Below are positions 38,201 through 43,886 of a stretch of 64,000 nucleotides of DNA, piece by piece (position 1 is the stretch's first letter; each line of letters begins with the position of its first letter). This stretch comes from Doris montereyensis (taxonomy: Eukaryota > Mollusca > Gastropoda > Nudibranchia > Dorididae). The DNA lies in contig JAXRKP010000177.1 of the NCBI GenBank assembly GCA_037039925.1, positions 1 through 64,000 on the forward strand, read 5' to 3'. The notes under the pieces are model-generated. The model saw only the letters and a list, made by a program, of their open reading frames with translations, was not told the origin of the DNA and searched no databases. The position numbers were made by a program, and so were the translations under genes.

Positions 38201-40038
38201 TGACAATATTTTTAAAAACAAAGTAGTTCATTTTCTCAAGACTTTTGCTATGATAATATTCTTTCTTCTTTCTTTAGTCTTTATCTCTTTTCTTTTCCTG
38301 TATACATTTCCTACAATGCTTCCTTTATTTTGCATGATCTGTTCAATTCTTCTTCTATCTCTCTGTTGCATTCCTCTATTTTAGTATTTTTATTCCTCTT
38401 TCTTTTTGTTCTTGTCATTGCTTATTTATTGTGAAATCCAGTAAATCCACATGGATGAAGAAACTGTTAGCTTTGTCTTTTTCATGTTAATTTCAGAGCA
38501 AGTCAGTTTTGGTGCTTTTAAGCCTTGGACAGTTTTACAAAGTCTTGGAAGTTTTGTACAGTATGCGGAACTTTGATCGTGCAGCACTTTTCTTGGAAGC
38601 ATGTCTTGAGTTCAACTTGTTGACAAAAACAGAGAAAACTGGTATGTGAAGATATTTTAACATTATTGTTGTAAAATGCATGATATGCTTGTTGCACAGT
38701 TTCTAAAATCATTTACTTTATTTTGGGGGTGATGATACTTTTTATTATTTAAAATAGACAATTTTAACCACTACTATTGAACAGCATGTCTAAATTAACT
38801 GAAAAAGATAAAAATAAAATGTTTTTATCATCTGGTTGCCATGGGATTTTCATTGCAAAAATATTAACAACTTCAATTCAAATAGGCTTTTTCAGTTTTT
38901 AACAGATTTGGCTGTAATTTTGCATGCATGTTATTCAGTTCAATATCTAGCCACACTGAGTGTAGCAATCCTTTGATAAATTGAAAGGTTTTGATTTTAT
39001 GAATTTTTTAGTATGCATGTAGCAACTTTTCCATTTCTTGACAAATTTAATCACAAATCAATTCTTTTTGCAAATATTTGAAGACGTAATACAATTGTAA
39101 GAAGCTCTCAAATATTTCAACGCTCGCAGTCTCTTATACTCATATCGGATGGCACTTTTTTCTTTACAACAGATGCGAAGAATGTCTCCCGTAACTTCCG
39201 GCCCGATCTAAATTAATATTAATAATAGTTCATGAAAAGTAGTTTTTTGGTATAGAATCCATTATGATGATTACAATGAGTACCAACTTGCCATGCATAA
39301 GACAAAATTTCTGAGTTTTATAGTACAACAGATGTGTTGAAGGTTAATCCTATATCGTTTCTAAAAAAAATTGTATAAAATGAAAGAATCGATACCAAGC
39401 TTTTTTATAGTATAGAATACAATGTAGAACTGCCTATCATTTAATGAACAATCACACAAAAACACTTGTAGATTGGGCCCTATAGCTCTATTGTCCCAAA
39501 CAGGTGACCCGATTGCAGTTCCTAGTCTTGCATGATTTTTTCTTGCAACCAAAAAATGAAATGGGTAGCTAGGTCTATTCAGACATGGCAAAAGTAAAGG
39601 CAGCATAGAAAGTGATAGCAAAATTACACATTATGTCATATGCCTAGAAAATCCAGGACTCTACTCCTGATTAAGCTATACCCAATGCTGAATATGTGAC
39701 CTTCACTTTACTTACTTGTTTTTAAAAAAATCATTTGGATTATTTGTAATATCTTTCTTATTTAAAGGGGAAATTGTGTTCTCTTTGATTTAGTTGTGCC
39801 TATCCTATTAGTATCTGGGAAATTAACAATGCCTCCAACAGAAACACAACTTTTTACACCTTTCATTGCATTAATTTATCTGTTTACAGAATCCCTGTTT
39901 CACGCAATCAACTTGGAATATGCCCGATATCTCATAAATCTTGGACTTGGGACGGCTGCCAAGCATTACTGCACCCTGGCTGGAGACAAAGGCGAATTGC
40001 TTCTGAAGGAAGTTGAAATACTTTTCTCTCAAAATTAA
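5418..40038 (+). CDS. WDR11: WDR11, WD repeat-containing protein 11 (whole locus, many exons)
   Basis: WDR11 is a large scaffold of two WD40 beta-propellers followed by an alpha-helical C-terminus. In animals it works with FAM91A1 at the trans-Golgi network in capture of endosome-derived vesicles (through TBC1D23 and golgins), and has been linked to Hedgehog signalling and ciliogenesis. These roles are known from the family, not read here. At least 24 exons from 12343 to the TAA at 40036-40038 match vertebrate WDR11 in order and nearly end to end. The last 23 keep phase through every junction and encode 967 residues. With exons 9499, 10133 and 12343 about 1,100 residues are visible, against roughly 1,220 in vertebrates. 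The 5' end is damaged or misassembled: frameshifts in two exons, phase mismatches around 10133-10261 and missing early exons. The C-terminal two thirds look intact and under coding constraint. Confidence 0.95.
5484..6400. other. AT-rich intron-like stretch; expected WDR11 exons not found
   Basis: The exons for the first blades of the N-terminal propeller should lie between 5483 and about 6640. I looked for their conserved Trp- and Gly-rich blocks in all + strand frames and saw none. The stretch carries TAGATC-type hexamers at about 5545-5640 and plain AT-rich sequence. A 30-40 bp block at about 6326-6372 recurs at about 6405-6440. Confidence 0.5.
6430..6480 (+). pseudogene. Fragment of a WDR11 WD-repeat exon (copy 1)
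   Basis: CTGGTTTGCTTGCATCCC encodes LVCLHP. After a one-base shift ATTATTTTATGGAATGCTGA encodes IILWNAD, continuing into TGI. Together they match the WDR11 stretch that reads LLLAIHPP...IVLWNADTG in vertebrates. The piece sits between two halves of a sequence (TTTCCTTCC and CATCAGAATACCTT) that is contiguous at about 6352-6374, so it looks like a short exon fragment inserted there, or an assembly join. Confidence 0.5.
6645..6802 (+). pseudogene. WDR11: WDR11 WD-repeat exon, damaged (copy 2)
   Basis: After a CAG acceptor at about 6643 one frame encodes MKWLSNQDTSRDLLVCLH, then DTGIKLWKKSYTETLMSF, then in another frame SFDPFNSKNLA before a stop. These match, in order, the WDR11 region with WNQDASRDLL, DTGTKLWKKSY and SFDPFDPSHL. 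Compared with the fragment at 6430-6480, bases are missing around GCATTAATGGAACTG, and the LWNA residues are lost. There are at least two small indels in 150 bases. The match is secure; whether this is the functional exon is not. Confidence 0.6.
6803..7206. other. Non-coding, with pogo-type terminal repeat fragment
   Basis: AT-rich sequence with a short block at about 6992-7015 resembling the 3' tail of the SINE at 19141-19434 (GGCCTTGGAGGAACTTTA). At about 7091 it holds CAGTGGAACCTCTCTAATGG, which resembles the ends of pogo/Tigger elements. The frame open here on the - strand joins LINE sequence (from about 7207) to unrelated sequence and is not a gene. Confidence 0.45.
7207..9345 (-). mobile_element. 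LINE family A, copy 1: 5' part with endonuclease and start of RT, decayed
   Basis: Reads on the - strand from a 5' region near 9345. The endonuclease (about 8960-8190) shows FGDFNARVG-like and ERLIDFYLKNNMKIANTFF motifs and frequent stops. A linker follows (8082-7738, with WWNKNVKTKI), then RT fingers (about 7620-7400, ISMEEIQTAIRKVKL) and the RT block SNYREISLLSVPEK to HQSGFRPGRS (about 7350-7215). Homology ends abruptly after GRS, so the catalytic palm and 3' end are missing. The order endonuclease-RT in one ORF is that of RTE/Jockey-like non-LTR retrotransposons. It is interrupted by frameshifts and stops and lies in a WDR11 intron, antisense to the gene. Confidence 0.85.
9499..9606 (+). 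CDS. WDR11: WDR11 exon: end of a first-propeller blade and start of linker
   Basis: Acceptor TTTTCAG at 9492-9498 and donor GTACAG at 9607. Encodes DSIIFVNDFTITKTP and GKKFYIS, matching vertebrate GIVFISDF...GKKVYIS. The exon enters with two bases completing a codon and leaves in phase 1. Confidence 0.85.
10133..10261 (+). CDS. WDR11: WDR11 exon: Ser-rich linker
   Basis: Acceptor CTTCTTCAG and donor GTGAGT at 10262. The frame reads a Ser-rich stretch (RSSSSGSLERKLSG) and then KNIAKRMSKILIGLK. It matches the vertebrate linker ending in NKVKILI. The exon is 43 whole codons, but its neighbours end in phase 1 and start needing two bases, so neither junction keeps frame as drawn. Small exons on either side or indels could explain it. 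Confidence 0.65.
10262..11965. other. WDR11 intron, no exon or element recognised
   Basis: AT-rich with homopolymer runs. The open frames at 10653-11337 (Ser/Cys/Leu-rich, on the - strand) carry no family signature and have no coding support. Confidence 0.5.
11966..12270 (+). repeat. tRNA-derived SINE (family S1), copy 1
   Basis: The head contains GGCCTCTCAACC and the B-box-like GGGTTTGAGCCCC at about 12010. The body has ATCAACACCTAGTCCTATC, GGAGGTCCCGTGTGCAGATC and CTGCGCATGTATAAGATCCC. The tail is ATGGATGTGGGTAAATCAAA. The same body and tail occur at 22755-22955, inverted at 41683-41998, and as a tail at 63635-63695. Confidence 0.8.
12343..12520 (+). CDS. WDR11: WDR11 exon
   Basis: Acceptor TTCACAG ends at 12342. 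Encodes TLNECLQLCY and LILDLEINQTVGIIAIDRA, very close to vertebrate TLNDCLQLAY and LILDLEVNQTVGVIAIER. The donor is GCAAGT after CACACAG: a GC-AG intron. Only this donor keeps the frame into the next exon, giving FTQ joined to VIPCWQRD. Confidence 0.93.
12668..12790 (+). repeat. Short SINE-like fragment beside an ATA repeat
   Basis: An (ATA)n run at 12668-12684 is followed by TTGAGCGCCTCTCATCC and GAAATGCTCAAGGGCACTTT. This style of 3' module is common in invertebrate SINEs and LINE tails. No second copy was seen in this window, so the call rests on form alone. Confidence 0.3.
13000..13312 (+). repeat. Dispersed repeat X, uninterrupted copy
   Basis: A roughly 310-base non-coding repeat. It contains GGGATATAAAATTTGTCC, CAAATGATCA, CCAATAGAAAGGCTCC, GAAACTCTAACCTC and GGACTTACATGTTT. 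The same blocks appear in the same order at 19015-20112, where two insertions separate them. No terminal inverted repeats or coding frame were seen; the type is unknown. Confidence 0.75.
13371..13494 (+). CDS. WDR11: WDR11 exon
   Basis: Acceptor TTTGTGAAG and donor GTGAGC. Encodes VIPCWQRDMLVFIHENG and SVSVRVRRRNN, matching vertebrate VIPCFQRDGLFCLHENG. Leaves in phase 1. Confidence 0.95.
14120..14307 (+). CDS. WDR11: WDR11 exon with WD-type strand
   Basis: Acceptor TTGTCTCAG and donor GTAAGT. Encodes YDLRCQSDPLRVT and MSDSRVLIWEM, matching vertebrate YDLRSQCDAIRVT and VSDGRVMIWEL. The exon starts with two bases completing an Asp codon and ends in phase 0. Confidence 0.95.
14781..14933 (+). 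CDS. WDR11: WDR11 exon, variable linker
   Basis: Acceptor CTCTCTCCAG and donor GTGATG. It is 51 whole codons, rich in Ser/Pro. STVSPLLSSN aligns with vertebrate GVSPLYSP; the rest is poorly conserved, as it is between distant WDR11 proteins. Confidence 0.85.
15060..15195 (+). repeat. SINE-like fragment (family S2)
   Basis: Shares GGTAGATCCTTC...TTTCCTTTCAC, ATCTTTCACCTTGCTGTTTC and CACCCTGAGATCA with pieces at 35195-35290, 46455-46550 and 46560-46675. It is non-coding and lies in a WDR11 intron. Confidence 0.55.
15523..15682 (+). CDS. WDR11: WDR11 exon
   Basis: Acceptor TTGATTAAAG and donor GTACGC. Encodes KFLLGGLMNGI and RMCPPLTNKNMDVYQPL, matching vertebrate RMCPPLTTKNIKMYQPL almost exactly. 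Leaves in phase 1. Confidence 0.96.
16744..16828 (+). CDS. WDR11: WDR11 exon
   Basis: Acceptor AAAATGTAG and donor GTTGGT. Encodes GSIQIVNTASGQLEREYNLH, matching the vertebrate blade with GSVLVYHLTSGLLHKEL. Phases 1 in, 2 out. Confidence 0.94.
17437..17543 (+). CDS. WDR11: WDR11 exon
   Basis: Acceptor TTTCTTACAG and donor GTATTT. Encodes GVEWTGLKTFLSFSYP and LVKNEVVLLDITSG, matching vertebrate GIEWTSLTSFLSFA and LVRNELQLVDLPTG. Confidence 0.96.
18432..18504 (+). CDS. WDR11: WDR11 exon
   Basis: Acceptor TTTCTACAG and donor GTAAGT. Encodes ESPIEFLAASHLK, matching vertebrate ESAIEMIKVSHLK. An unspliced echo of this exon (TTTGGCTGCCTCTCATTGA) occurs at about 18187-18204 without splice sites. 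Confidence 0.94.
18940..19012 (-). repeat. Inverted copy of the dispersed repeat at 4798-4858
   Basis: On the - strand it reads TTATACCC near 18980 and then TTCTGTCTTTATTGGTGGAG at about 18968-18949, the same order as at 4811-4856. The CTGACGA...GAAAC core is not preserved in this copy. Confidence 0.55.
19141..19434 (+). repeat. tRNA-derived SINE (family S3) with target-site duplication
   Basis: The 5' head has GGTGGCCGAGTGGTTAGGC (A-box region of a Leu/Ser-type tRNA) and GGTTCGAATCC (B box) at about 19197. The body is unrelated to tRNA and the tail ends GCCTTGAAGGAACTTTATA. It is flanked by perfect 11-base direct repeats TTAATCCAATA at 19130-19140 and 19435-19445. In the uninterrupted copy of repeat X the matching site (AACCAATAGAAAGG) occurs once. 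It is a SINE, not a functional tRNA gene. Confidence 0.92.
19655..19992 (+). repeat. tRNA-derived SINE-like element (family S4)
   Basis: Opens with GAGGCGTTGTAGTTGAGTCA and has a B-box-like GGTTCAAGCCCCAC at about 19712. The body has TCCCCTGGGAGTTGAGATGG, and the tail is TATCTTTATCTTTATAAATT. It interrupts repeat X. No clear target-site duplication was seen. Confidence 0.6.
20113..21180. repeat. 38-bp minisatellite in a WDR11 intron
   Basis: About 28 head-to-tail copies of a 38-bp unit: TTATAAACAGTTGACTGTCC followed by ACATACAGTTTAGTCACC. Units are nearly identical and differ mostly at CCACAT/CCACGT/CTACGT. Each unit contains the near-palindrome ACAGT-TG-ACTGT. The array ends about 50 bases before the next WDR11 exon, so it borders the branch-point and acceptor region. 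Confidence 0.98.
21230..21338 (+). CDS. WDR11: WDR11 exon
   Basis: Acceptor TTTCCCCAG and donor GTAAAT. Encodes QYFVLIFKDKPLELWDLR, matching vertebrate QYLAVVFRDKPLELWDVR. The LWD is a canonical WD-type strand end. Confidence 0.97.
22106..22248 (+). CDS. WDR11: WDR11 exon
   Basis: Acceptor TTGAAATAG and donor GTACGT. Encodes VWSPSHSLKTLRKKLL, matching vertebrate EWSPSHNLKSLRKKQL. A Ser-rich acidic loop (SSMASSTSSSSGTM) follows that differs from vertebrate WDR11. Confidence 0.95.
22755..22955 (+). repeat. SINE family S1, 5'-truncated copy
   Basis: Matches the body and tail of the element at 11966-12270: AACATCTAGTCCTATTC, GGAGGTCCCATGTGCAGATT and ATGGATGTGGGTAAATCAAA. The tRNA-like head is missing. 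Confidence 0.8.
23016..23142 (+). CDS. WDR11: WDR11 exon
   Basis: Acceptor CTTTTTCAG and donor GTTGGT. Encodes HFVMTDKDGTVFHFIVEG and IPPE, matching vertebrate HFVFTDIDGQVYHLTVEG and IPPD. Confidence 0.97.
23434..24280. mobile_element. Non-autonomous piggyBac-like element with TTAA duplication
   Basis: Flanked by TTAA at 23430-23433 and 24281-24284. The left end reads CCCTAGAACTGCTACACTTG. The right end, reverse-complemented, reads CATCAGAACTGCTACGCTGC, so AGAACTGCTAC is shared perfectly. A TTAA target and CCC-type ends are the hallmarks of the piggyBac superfamily. The 847-base interior has no transposase-like frame, so this is a MITE or deletion derivative. Confidence 0.8.
24345..24451 (+). 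CDS. WDR11: WDR11 exon
   Basis: Acceptor TTATTCACCAG and donor GTGAGC. Encodes ITALAWKGDNLIFGDSEG and CLWDLKAK, matching vertebrate ITCIAWKGDTLVLGDMDG and FWDLKGR. Confidence 0.97.
24550..25040 (+). repeat. Dispersed repeat Y, + copy
   Basis: Matches the reverse complement of 58950-59345 over most of its length. Shared blocks include ACTCCACCCA, TACAGCACAT, GACCGGGCACTCA, GCATTGGCCGTAT, GGTTTCCAGGTGTC and CAGCTGATGACTTTTC. It is non-coding; terminal repeats were not identified. Confidence 0.8.
25705..25828 (+). CDS. WDR11: WDR11 exon
   Basis: Acceptor TTCATTTCAG and donor GTATGG. Encodes GWVKKIRFAPGRDNMK and HNDGVLIWE, matching vertebrate SWVRKIRFAPGKGNQK and YNDGAEVWD. Confidence 0.97.
25829..27565. 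other. WDR11 intron with repeated motif, no gene
   Basis: The phrase GTTAGAATTCT recurs at about 26378, 26822 and 26991 with partly similar flanks (CAGCCGA in two). A GA-rich microsatellite lies at 26738-26759. No exon or known element recognised. Confidence 0.5.
27566..27734 (+). CDS. WDR11: WDR11 exon
   Basis: Acceptor ATTGTTTCCAG and donor GTAAAG. Encodes VVDMDWAGSDRPALITAHSA, matching the vertebrate blade with ILDVDWCTSDKVILASDDG. Leaves in phase 1. Confidence 0.94.
28690..28858 (+). CDS. WDR11: WDR11 exon, start of the helical C-terminal part
   Basis: Acceptor TTGCCCCCTCAG and donor GTAAGA. Encodes EPVFSPHLLPPLL, CFLQHQTW and LSLID, aligning with vertebrate EPVWCPYLLVP and AFLLHQPW. 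Phases 1 in, 2 out. Confidence 0.92.
29262..29505. repeat. Direct repeat Z, copy 1
   Basis: Shares with 30105-30400 AAGGAGACATAGAAACAAGT, AACATTAAACAATGCTGGA, ATAGAGCCATTGGTGCAAC and GCAATGTTCATCAAC. Both copies lie in the same WDR11 intron, about 0.9 kb apart in the same orientation. Confidence 0.85.
30105..30400. repeat. Direct repeat Z, copy 2
   Basis: Second copy of the block at 29262-29505, diverged by scattered substitutions. A GA-rich tract follows at 30416-30560. The long - strand open frames here are low-complexity shadows. Confidence 0.85.
31125..31905 (-). pseudogene. Tc1-like transposase remnant
   Basis: On the - strand an ATG at 31905 starts MPILSQDERNVTIELVQAG and MPFREIARRMN, the N-terminal helix-turn-helix of Tc1-type transposases. 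A stop follows. Further frames carry NWFQTAYQTATAIVGNRG, HPILNFRQRQC, VHVWGDI, LHLFRELVTAQ and FRQDNARP, the last being the catalytic DDE region around the second Asp. Several frameshifts and stops separate these, so it cannot encode a working enzyme. It sits antisense in the 3.9-kb WDR11 intron. Confidence 0.9.
32202..32260. repeat. (AT)n microsatellite
   Basis: About 29 TA/AT units directly abutting the right end of the Tc1-like element. TA arrays are frequent Tc1/mariner landing sites. Confidence 0.95.
32799..32864 (+). CDS. WDR11: WDR11 exon, short
   Basis: Acceptor TTTTCATTGCAG and donor GTGAGC. Encodes EITDYLVVCKFGTAHRCLLV, matching the vertebrate helix ending in LLQRCLLVSR. Phases 2 in, 2 out, completing Arg with the next exon. 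Confidence 0.9.
32990..33245 (+). repeat. Dispersed repeat W, copy 1
   Basis: Contains TGAAAATTCTACCCAAAGAC, TTAGAACCTACATGCAAAAT and TATTCCAAC, in the same order and orientation as at 41168-41400. No coding frame or terminal repeats recognised. Confidence 0.65.
33310..33655 (+). repeat. Two-copy local duplication
   Basis: CATCTACTCACCAGCTGGCT, AACAATCATAAATATTGTAAC, CTCATCATTCA, AAGCTGTAATTT and ATTATAATATCACTA occur in order at about 33318-33430 and again at about 33521-33655. The second copy carries a small insert. Confidence 0.85.
33793..33877 (+). CDS. WDR11: WDR11 exon
   Basis: Acceptor TAATTCGCAG and donor GTAAGA. Encodes LFGDESEVHFWTVALHYL, matching vertebrate LYGDESELHFWTVAAHYL. 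Confidence 0.97.
34204..34383 (+). CDS. WDR11: WDR11 exon with lineage-specific acidic insert
   Basis: Acceptor GTTTTCCAG. Encodes DLISESDGDMFVPPTPTHKE and ends ERCYDCLCDSDTFK, the latter matching vertebrate DICYDVLCENAYFQ. The donor GTTTGA is weak, but the frame stops immediately after it, and the next exon continues the alignment without a gap. Confidence 0.93.
34861..35027 (+). CDS. WDR11: WDR11 exon
   Basis: Acceptor TTTCCCTAAG and donor GTAAGA. Encodes YQLDRVQLQDSKRAT and LGQTDRAVQLLLE, matching vertebrate FQLERVNLQEVKRST and LGQTDRAVQLLLE. Confidence 0.97.
35028..37203. other. WDR11 intron; SINE fragment and unassigned sequence
   Basis: Holds an S2 SINE-like fragment at about 35195-35290 ending in a poly-G run (35269-35279). 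The rest, including a GC-richer patch at about 36040-36180, shows no recognisable exon, repeat pair or coding domain. Confidence 0.5.
37204..37298 (+). CDS. WDR11: WDR11 exon
   Basis: Acceptor TTTACAG and donor GTACAT. Encodes STIKLVATNLIANGRLS, matching vertebrate STIKLVATNMIANGKLA. Confidence 0.97.
37630..37727 (+). CDS. WDR11: WDR11 exon
   Basis: Acceptor TTTTATACAG and donor GTAGCT. Encodes GVQLLCLINKGLDACRYLQT and then YGAWDHAVWLAK, matching vertebrate GVQLLCLIDKAADACRYLQT and YGEWNRAAWLAK. Confidence 0.97.
38042..38122 (+). CDS. WDR11: WDR11 exon
   Basis: Acceptor TTGATTTCAG and donor GTAAGA. 27 whole codons ending RWSEYLSSPQVNQK, matching vertebrate RWVDHLCSPQVNQK. Confidence 0.97.
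38497..38641 (+). CDS. WDR11: WDR11 exon
   Basis: Acceptor TTAATTTCAG and donor GTATGT. Encodes SKSVLVLLSLGQFYKVLEVL and MRNFDRAALFLEACLEF, matching vertebrate SKALLVLLSLG and MRYFDRAALFVEACLKY. Leaves in phase 1. Confidence 0.97.
39890..40038 (+). CDS. WDR11: WDR11 terminal exon
   Basis: Acceptor CTGTTTACAG. Encodes LEYARYLINLGLGTAAKHYC and ends with FSQN and TAA at 40036-40038. It matches the vertebrate end (DYARSLKNLGFKQGAVLF) but lacks the acidic tail found there. Confidence 0.96.
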
Positions 40039-40322
40039 CATTTTGTGAATTCAGATTATTCTTTAGTACAGCAAAATGGTCCACCAGTTATGAAGTGGAT
40101 AATGGCCACTAGGAGTATATTCTTCAATCCTTTTAGTTACAATCTTTCATCTTAAAAACATCTTATTATATATGTATAATACTCATCTAGTTGTCTTTTT
40201 AAAGCATCACTGTTTCTGTTATTTATCAAAGGGATGCTTTGAGCCTGTATGTGCTTTTAATGGATTTTGTGTAAAAGCATTACAAGATATGTTTGCAAAG
40301 TTTTTATTATTTGTAAGATGGT

Positions 40323-40328
40323 AATAAA
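40323..40328 (+). promoter_or_regulatory. Candidate WDR11 polyadenylation signal
   Basis: AATAAA 285 bases after the stop codon, in AT-rich sequence with GT/T-rich sequence at 40345-40370. Usage cannot be judged from sequence alone, and other hexamers occur downstream. Confidence 0.5.
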
Positions 40329-41424
40329 ATGAGGGTGATATAATTCATGTAACTTAATAGGAGAGTTGTTTGATCAGAAATGTAACATTTTGGGTTGAAA
40401 ATTGTAAGGATGTCTCTAAAGAATATATAACATTTATTTATTTATTAGCATCATAAAGTGGCAATTTAGAATAATATTATATACTTTTGATAGTATATTA
40501 TATATCTATTCATACATCAGCTTCATAAAATGATAGCTAGGATAATTATTTTGACACACTGGGATTTCATTGTATTTGTCAATTATTCTTTAATGGCGAT
40601 ATACAGTTTCTCTGTCTTTTTATAAAGGGATACTTTGACCTGGTTGATTTTCATAAATTTCACAGAAAGGCATATACAGTATTTAAAAAGTATGCATATT
40701 ACCTAGTCATGTAATGTGAGTATCATTTTGTTGAAGATAATACATTTATAACACAGTAAGAAAATAATTTCATTGAGAGTGACGCAGATTAAGCGTAAAA
40801 TTTAAACTGAGAGGATGCATGAAATTTTTATTTTTTTAAATTTTTTATGAAGAAATGGGCTGTGTTTTATCTCTTTCCGATACAAGTTAGGTCTAAGATC
40901 TGAGGGGACCAAAATGTTGATTTTCTGAGGTTTTTTTTTGCTTAGTCTGATAGAGCGATCATTTATCTACATTTTTATAGTCTGTGAAATGCTTGTAGAT
41001 ATAATGTGTTAAAAAGACATATATCAGTTAGATTTCCGTCACACTATAAATTTTTCTGTCTATCTTCCTAGAAAAGAAGTAGAAGGTCATGAGGATGTTT
41101 GAATAAGCAGCTATCTGCCATACAATCGTGCTCCAACTAGCATGACAATTTTATACTCCATGTGATTTCAAGTACGATTATTCGATCGAGTCAGTACTCG
41201 ATTCGGAGGTTATGCAGGAAGGCGTGAACGATACTATTCCAACCTTTTTTCTTTACTTGTTGAAATAGCAGCTTAGGTGAAATGAAAATTCTACCCAAAG
41301 ACAGGGAAATAATGAAATTTTCATTTTGATAGGAAATTATCTCACATGAAACCGATCTTGGAATTATCTAAAACCTGCATGCAAAATATGACTATTCTTA
41401 GTAGCCTTGCAACAGAATTGTACA
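40329..41424. other. 3' flank of WDR11
   Basis: AT-rich, no open frame of note. Contains repeat W copy 2 at about 41168-41400, which shares TGAAAATTCTACCCAAAGAC with 33105-33125. Confidence 0.5.
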
Positions 41425-41617
41425 CAGTCGAACCTGCTAAAATGGAAACCTTTCTGAACGGAATGCCCCCAATCCCCCTCTGATAAGTTGCTATAGTTTC
41501 TACCTGTCTAAAGAGGGAACCTGGCTAATGCAGAAACAGAAAGTGAACTCTACTCCCTTATGGCAGTTTCACATGTCTAAAACAAAAAATATCCTTCTAA
41601 AACAACACAAACACACT

Positions 41618-41648
<31 letters not shown>

Positions 41649-42238
41649 AATCTTCATACAATGCACCAATGTATAATGATTTTGACTTGATTTACCCACA
41701 TCCACAACTAAGGTGATCTCTGGGTTTTTGGTGGGATTTTTAATTTTGTCCGGACTGCCTTGTAAACAGCCAAGGGATCCTTAACGTGCGCAGAGTGTTG
41801 TTATCTGCATACAGGACCTCCTTTTTATCGTCTGTCTCCGATGGGACTACTTGTCAATCCACCTACCTGGACCAGGGGGATAGTTTTTACTAGAAAATAA
41901 AATCGAGAACTTTTTTTAACCGTCGGTGGGGCTTGAATCCATGAAGTTTGGATTGAGAGGCCGACACCTTGCCTCTATACTACCGAGTCCCCGTCCAATG
42001 TAAACTGTCAATGAGTATTTCCTGTCCCCTTTTTTTTTTCATCCCTGTTTATTATAATAATTGTAAGACTCCACAACATAAGTGTGAACATAGTAAGCAA
42101 TACAATACATGTATACAATTTTCACAGTATAAATAGAGAGAGAAAAAGAGAGAGTGGAACCTGAAAAAAATAGAAACCTGTCTAAAAACGAAAAAAATGG
42201 CCGCTCTCTTCCAGTACCGTTCTAGACAGGTTCGACTG
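41425..42238. mobile_element. pogo/Tigger-like MITE with a nested SINE
   Basis: The left end reads CAGTCGAACCTGCTAAAATG. The right end, reverse-complemented, reads CAGTCGAACCTGTCTAGAAC. CAGTCGAACCTG is shared perfectly, and a TA dinucleotide lies outside the right end. Ends of this form belong to the pogo branch of Tc1/mariner. The interior is non-coding and holds a (CA)n run (41612-41642) and a complete S1 SINE (41683-41998), so the original element was about 0.5 kb. Confidence 0.7.
41683..41998 (-). repeat. SINE family S1, inverted copy with tRNA-like head
   Basis: On the - strand: ACTCGGTAGTATAGAGGC near 41990 (A-box-like), GGCCTCTCAATCC, GGATTCAAGCCCCACCG (B box), the shared body (GGAGGTCCTGTATGCAGAT) and the tail ending ATGTGGGTAAATCAAGTC. 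It is the most complete copy of the family here. Confidence 0.85.
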
Positions 42239-42744
42239 TATATATATGATCCCAAAAGAACAGAGTCATTGATTTTCCAGATACAATAAATGATTTTATT
42301 AAACGTTTGATTTATTTCCCATTTTTGGCTGTTTTTTGACAACTTTTTTGTTTGTTGATTTGTTTTATTTTTTATTTTGTTTCATTTATTTAATTTGTCT
42401 AGTGTAATTAAAATCTTTTAATAATATGCTCAAGGTTAGAAGTTAATCTTGCTTTGTATTATGACATGGTTTAAAAAATTTTTTTTAGAAATATTACAAC
42501 CAAAAATTTTTTTTTAAGTTCTGTCATGTTTTCGGGCTTTGATGAAATATTTAATTTTACATGCACCCTAACTTCATTTGTAGATTTCTTTGTCATTATT
42601 TGATGCAATTATTTTGCAGTCTGTACGCTGACAATTGTTTTGAGACATGTTCATTTAGTTGTGCCATTCAGCTGTCAAATATGCTTTTTAAGGATTTTAT
42701 TTGTGTTAAAACTCAAGTGATCTCAGTTTGCTGTTCATCAAAAT

Positions 42745-42825
42745 GCTTGTGAAATAGCTTTGAAATCTTTTGCTTGTGAAATAGCCTTGAAATCTTTTAC
42801 TTGTGAAATAGCCTTGAAATCTTTT
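42745..42825. repeat. 27-bp tandem repeat, three copies
   Basis: ACTTGTGAAATAGCCTTGAA followed by ATCTTTT, at 42745, 42772 and 42799, with one or two differences per copy. Confidence 0.95.
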
Positions 42826-43886
<1,061 letters not shown>

